Source of the DNA: Roseovarius sp. THAF9
GTDB lineage: Bacteria > Pseudomonadota > Alphaproteobacteria > Rhodobacterales > Rhodobacteraceae
NCBI RefSeq assembly: GCF_009363715.1
Contig: NZ_CP045404.1
Coordinates: forward strand, 3,812,001-3,876,000
Length of the DNA stretch: 64,000 nt
Reading direction: 5' to 3'
In this document: piece after piece, positions 63,098 to 64,000 of the stretch
Layout of the letters: each line of letters opens with the position of its first letter
Numbering within the stretch: the stretch's first letter is position 1
Program-made: the position numbers and the translations under genes
Notes under the pieces: model-generated
Seen by the model: only the letters and a program-made list of their open reading frames with translations
What the model was told of the DNA's origin: nothing
The model's database searches: none

Positions 63098-64000
63098 TCT
63101 TCCAACAGGTCAGCAATCACGCGATTGAGGATAAGTCGGCCGTCGGAGGTCGCTGACACCCGCCCATTCTGGACTTTCAACAGGCCAAGACTGGATAGGT
63201 CCTCTAATTTCGATTGAGAAAGCGGTTTGCGGGCGAGAGCCGCATGTCGGTTCAGATCAATGCCTTCAGTGAGCCGCAAGCCCATCAAGAGATGCTCTGC
63301 TCCTTGATCGGTATATTCCACTTTATTATATAATTTCAATGGGTTAGAGTCTTCTGCATGTGATATCCACTGTTCTGGATTCGACCACGCCTCGGTTTCA
63401 TATCGGCGCCCGGCCATCGTGATCCTGCCATGAGCGCCGGGGCCGAGCCCGACGTAATCGCCATAGCGCCAGTAAACCAGGTTGTGACGGGACTCGGCGC
63501 CTGCCTTGGCATGGTTTGAAACCTCGTAAGGATTGAAACCTGCAGCGCTGCAAAGCTCCTGAGTCAACTCATACATGTCTGCAGATAGATCCTCGGACGG
63601 CAGGCCGCGCAAACCGCCCTTGGCACGCCTTTGGGAAAAGATGGTGCCCGGCTCGATCGTGAGCTGGTAGAGCGACAGGTGGTCCACGGCCAATGTCAAC
63701 GCTTCTGAGAGCTCTTGGCGCCAGTCGCCCAAAGTCTGGTCCTGTCGGGCATAAATCAGGTCGAAACTGACGCGAGCAAAGTGCGAACGCGCGATCTCGA
63801 AAGCTCTGATTGCCTCCGCCACGGTGTGTATGCGTCCGAGACGGCGAAGATCATCGTCCCTTAAAGATTGCACACCGAGCGACACTCTGTTCACGCCGGC
63901 TTGGGCAAACCCGGCGAAACGCTCCGCTTCGACAGAGCCCGGATTGGCCTCGAGCGAGATTTCGATGTCGTTAGCGGGTGTCCAGATCTGGCAGGCGCGT
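63094..64000 (-). CDS. hemW: Radical SAM haem chaperone HemW (C-terminal part, cut by window edge)
   Basis: The last ~300 residues of a HemN-like protein now thought to be a haem chaperone (HemW). Visible are ISLEANPGSVEAERFAGFA, GVNRVSLGVQSLRDDDLRRLGR, FDLIYARQDQTLGDW, LYQLTIEPGTIF and the HemW-type C-terminal segment YWRYGDYVGLGPGAHGR. The radical-SAM CxxxCxxC cluster is beyond the right edge. The family is ~380 residues long. It is convergent with parB. Confidence 0.95.
   Translation of the reverse strand, partial: RACQIWTPANDIEISLEANPGSVEAERFAGFAQAGVNRVSLGVQSLRDDDLRRLGRIHTVAEAIRAFEIARSHFARVSFDLIYARQDQTLGDWRQELSEALTLAVDHLSLYQLTIEPGTIFSQRRAKGGLRGLPSEDLSADMYELTQELCSAAGFNPYEVSNHAKAGAESRHNLVYWRYGDYVGLGPGAHGRITMAGRRYETEAWSNPEQWISHAEDSNPLKLYNKVEYTDQGAEHLLMGLRLTEGIDLNRHAALARKPLSQSKLEDLSSLGLLKVQNGRVSATSDGRLILNRVIADLLED

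Overview
The window looks like part of the main chromosome of a marine-type Rhodobacteraceae (Roseobacter-group alphaproteobacterium). The evidence is the high G+C coding style, the divergent RegB / SenC-RegA redox locus, alphaproteobacterial AddA/AddB, HemJ, a kinase-less DivL-like PAS protein next to tsaE, full CtrA-type sites (TTAA-N7-TTAA), perfect parS sites beside parAB, and the block dnaQ-coaE-aroE-maf / hemJ-rho-mnmE-mnmG-rsmG-parA-parB typical of the origin end of these chromosomes. Both edges cut a gene: gltB on the left and hemW on the right.

Layout. 1-6.4 kb: glutamate synthase (gltD, gltB), uppP, a secreted protein and an NDUFA9-like NAD(P)-binding protein. 6.5-8.5 kb: tRNA-Leu(CAG) followed by an A/T-richer accessory stretch. 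It holds a zinc-ribbon-like gene with a nonsense codon at its fifth codon, two orphan small genes each preceded by a full CtrA-type site, and an IS3-family remnant fused by short homology to the tail of a broken peptide-transporter ATPase gene. 8.7-12.6 kb: second ABC ATPase, gamma-glutamyltransferase-like enzyme and M20 peptidase, forming a peptide-use operon. 12.8-23 kb: a catabolic cluster around a GntR/UTRA repressor, with a tripartite tricarboxylate transporter (TctCBA) on one side and amidohydrolase, aldehyde dehydrogenase, beta-hydroxyacid dehydrogenase and a TRAP transporter (DctPQM) on the other.

23.3-28.7 kb: small secreted proteins, a DUF2853 protein, a PRC-barrel protein with an acidic 11-residue repeat, ahcY, an HD hydrolase and a GNAT acetyltransferase. 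28.7-33 kb: RegA, SenC, RegB and the DivL-like PAS protein, which has a CtrA-type site upstream. 33-42 kb: tsaE-amgK-murU-addB-addA-trxA, mostly with overlapping ends. 42-46.1 kb: hslV and hslU, separated by a hydrolase gene and a membrane-protein gene.

46.2-47.6 kb: an A/T-rich two-gene insert encoding an OAS-like nucleotidyltransferase (CD-NTase) and, with ATGA overlap, a SLATT two-helix membrane protein. This is a compact CBASS-like anti-phage module and the strongest candidate for an unusual system here. 47.9-55.3 kb: MFS transporter, Smr, MltA, Tim44-like, FxsA, SecB, DnaQ, CoaE, AroE and Maf. 55.3-55.7 kb: an A/T-rich gap with a perfect DnaA box, proposed as oriC. 55.7-64 kb: hemJ, rho, mnmE, mnmG, rsmG, parA, parB and hemW, with two perfect parS sites inside the 5' ends of mnmG and rsmG.
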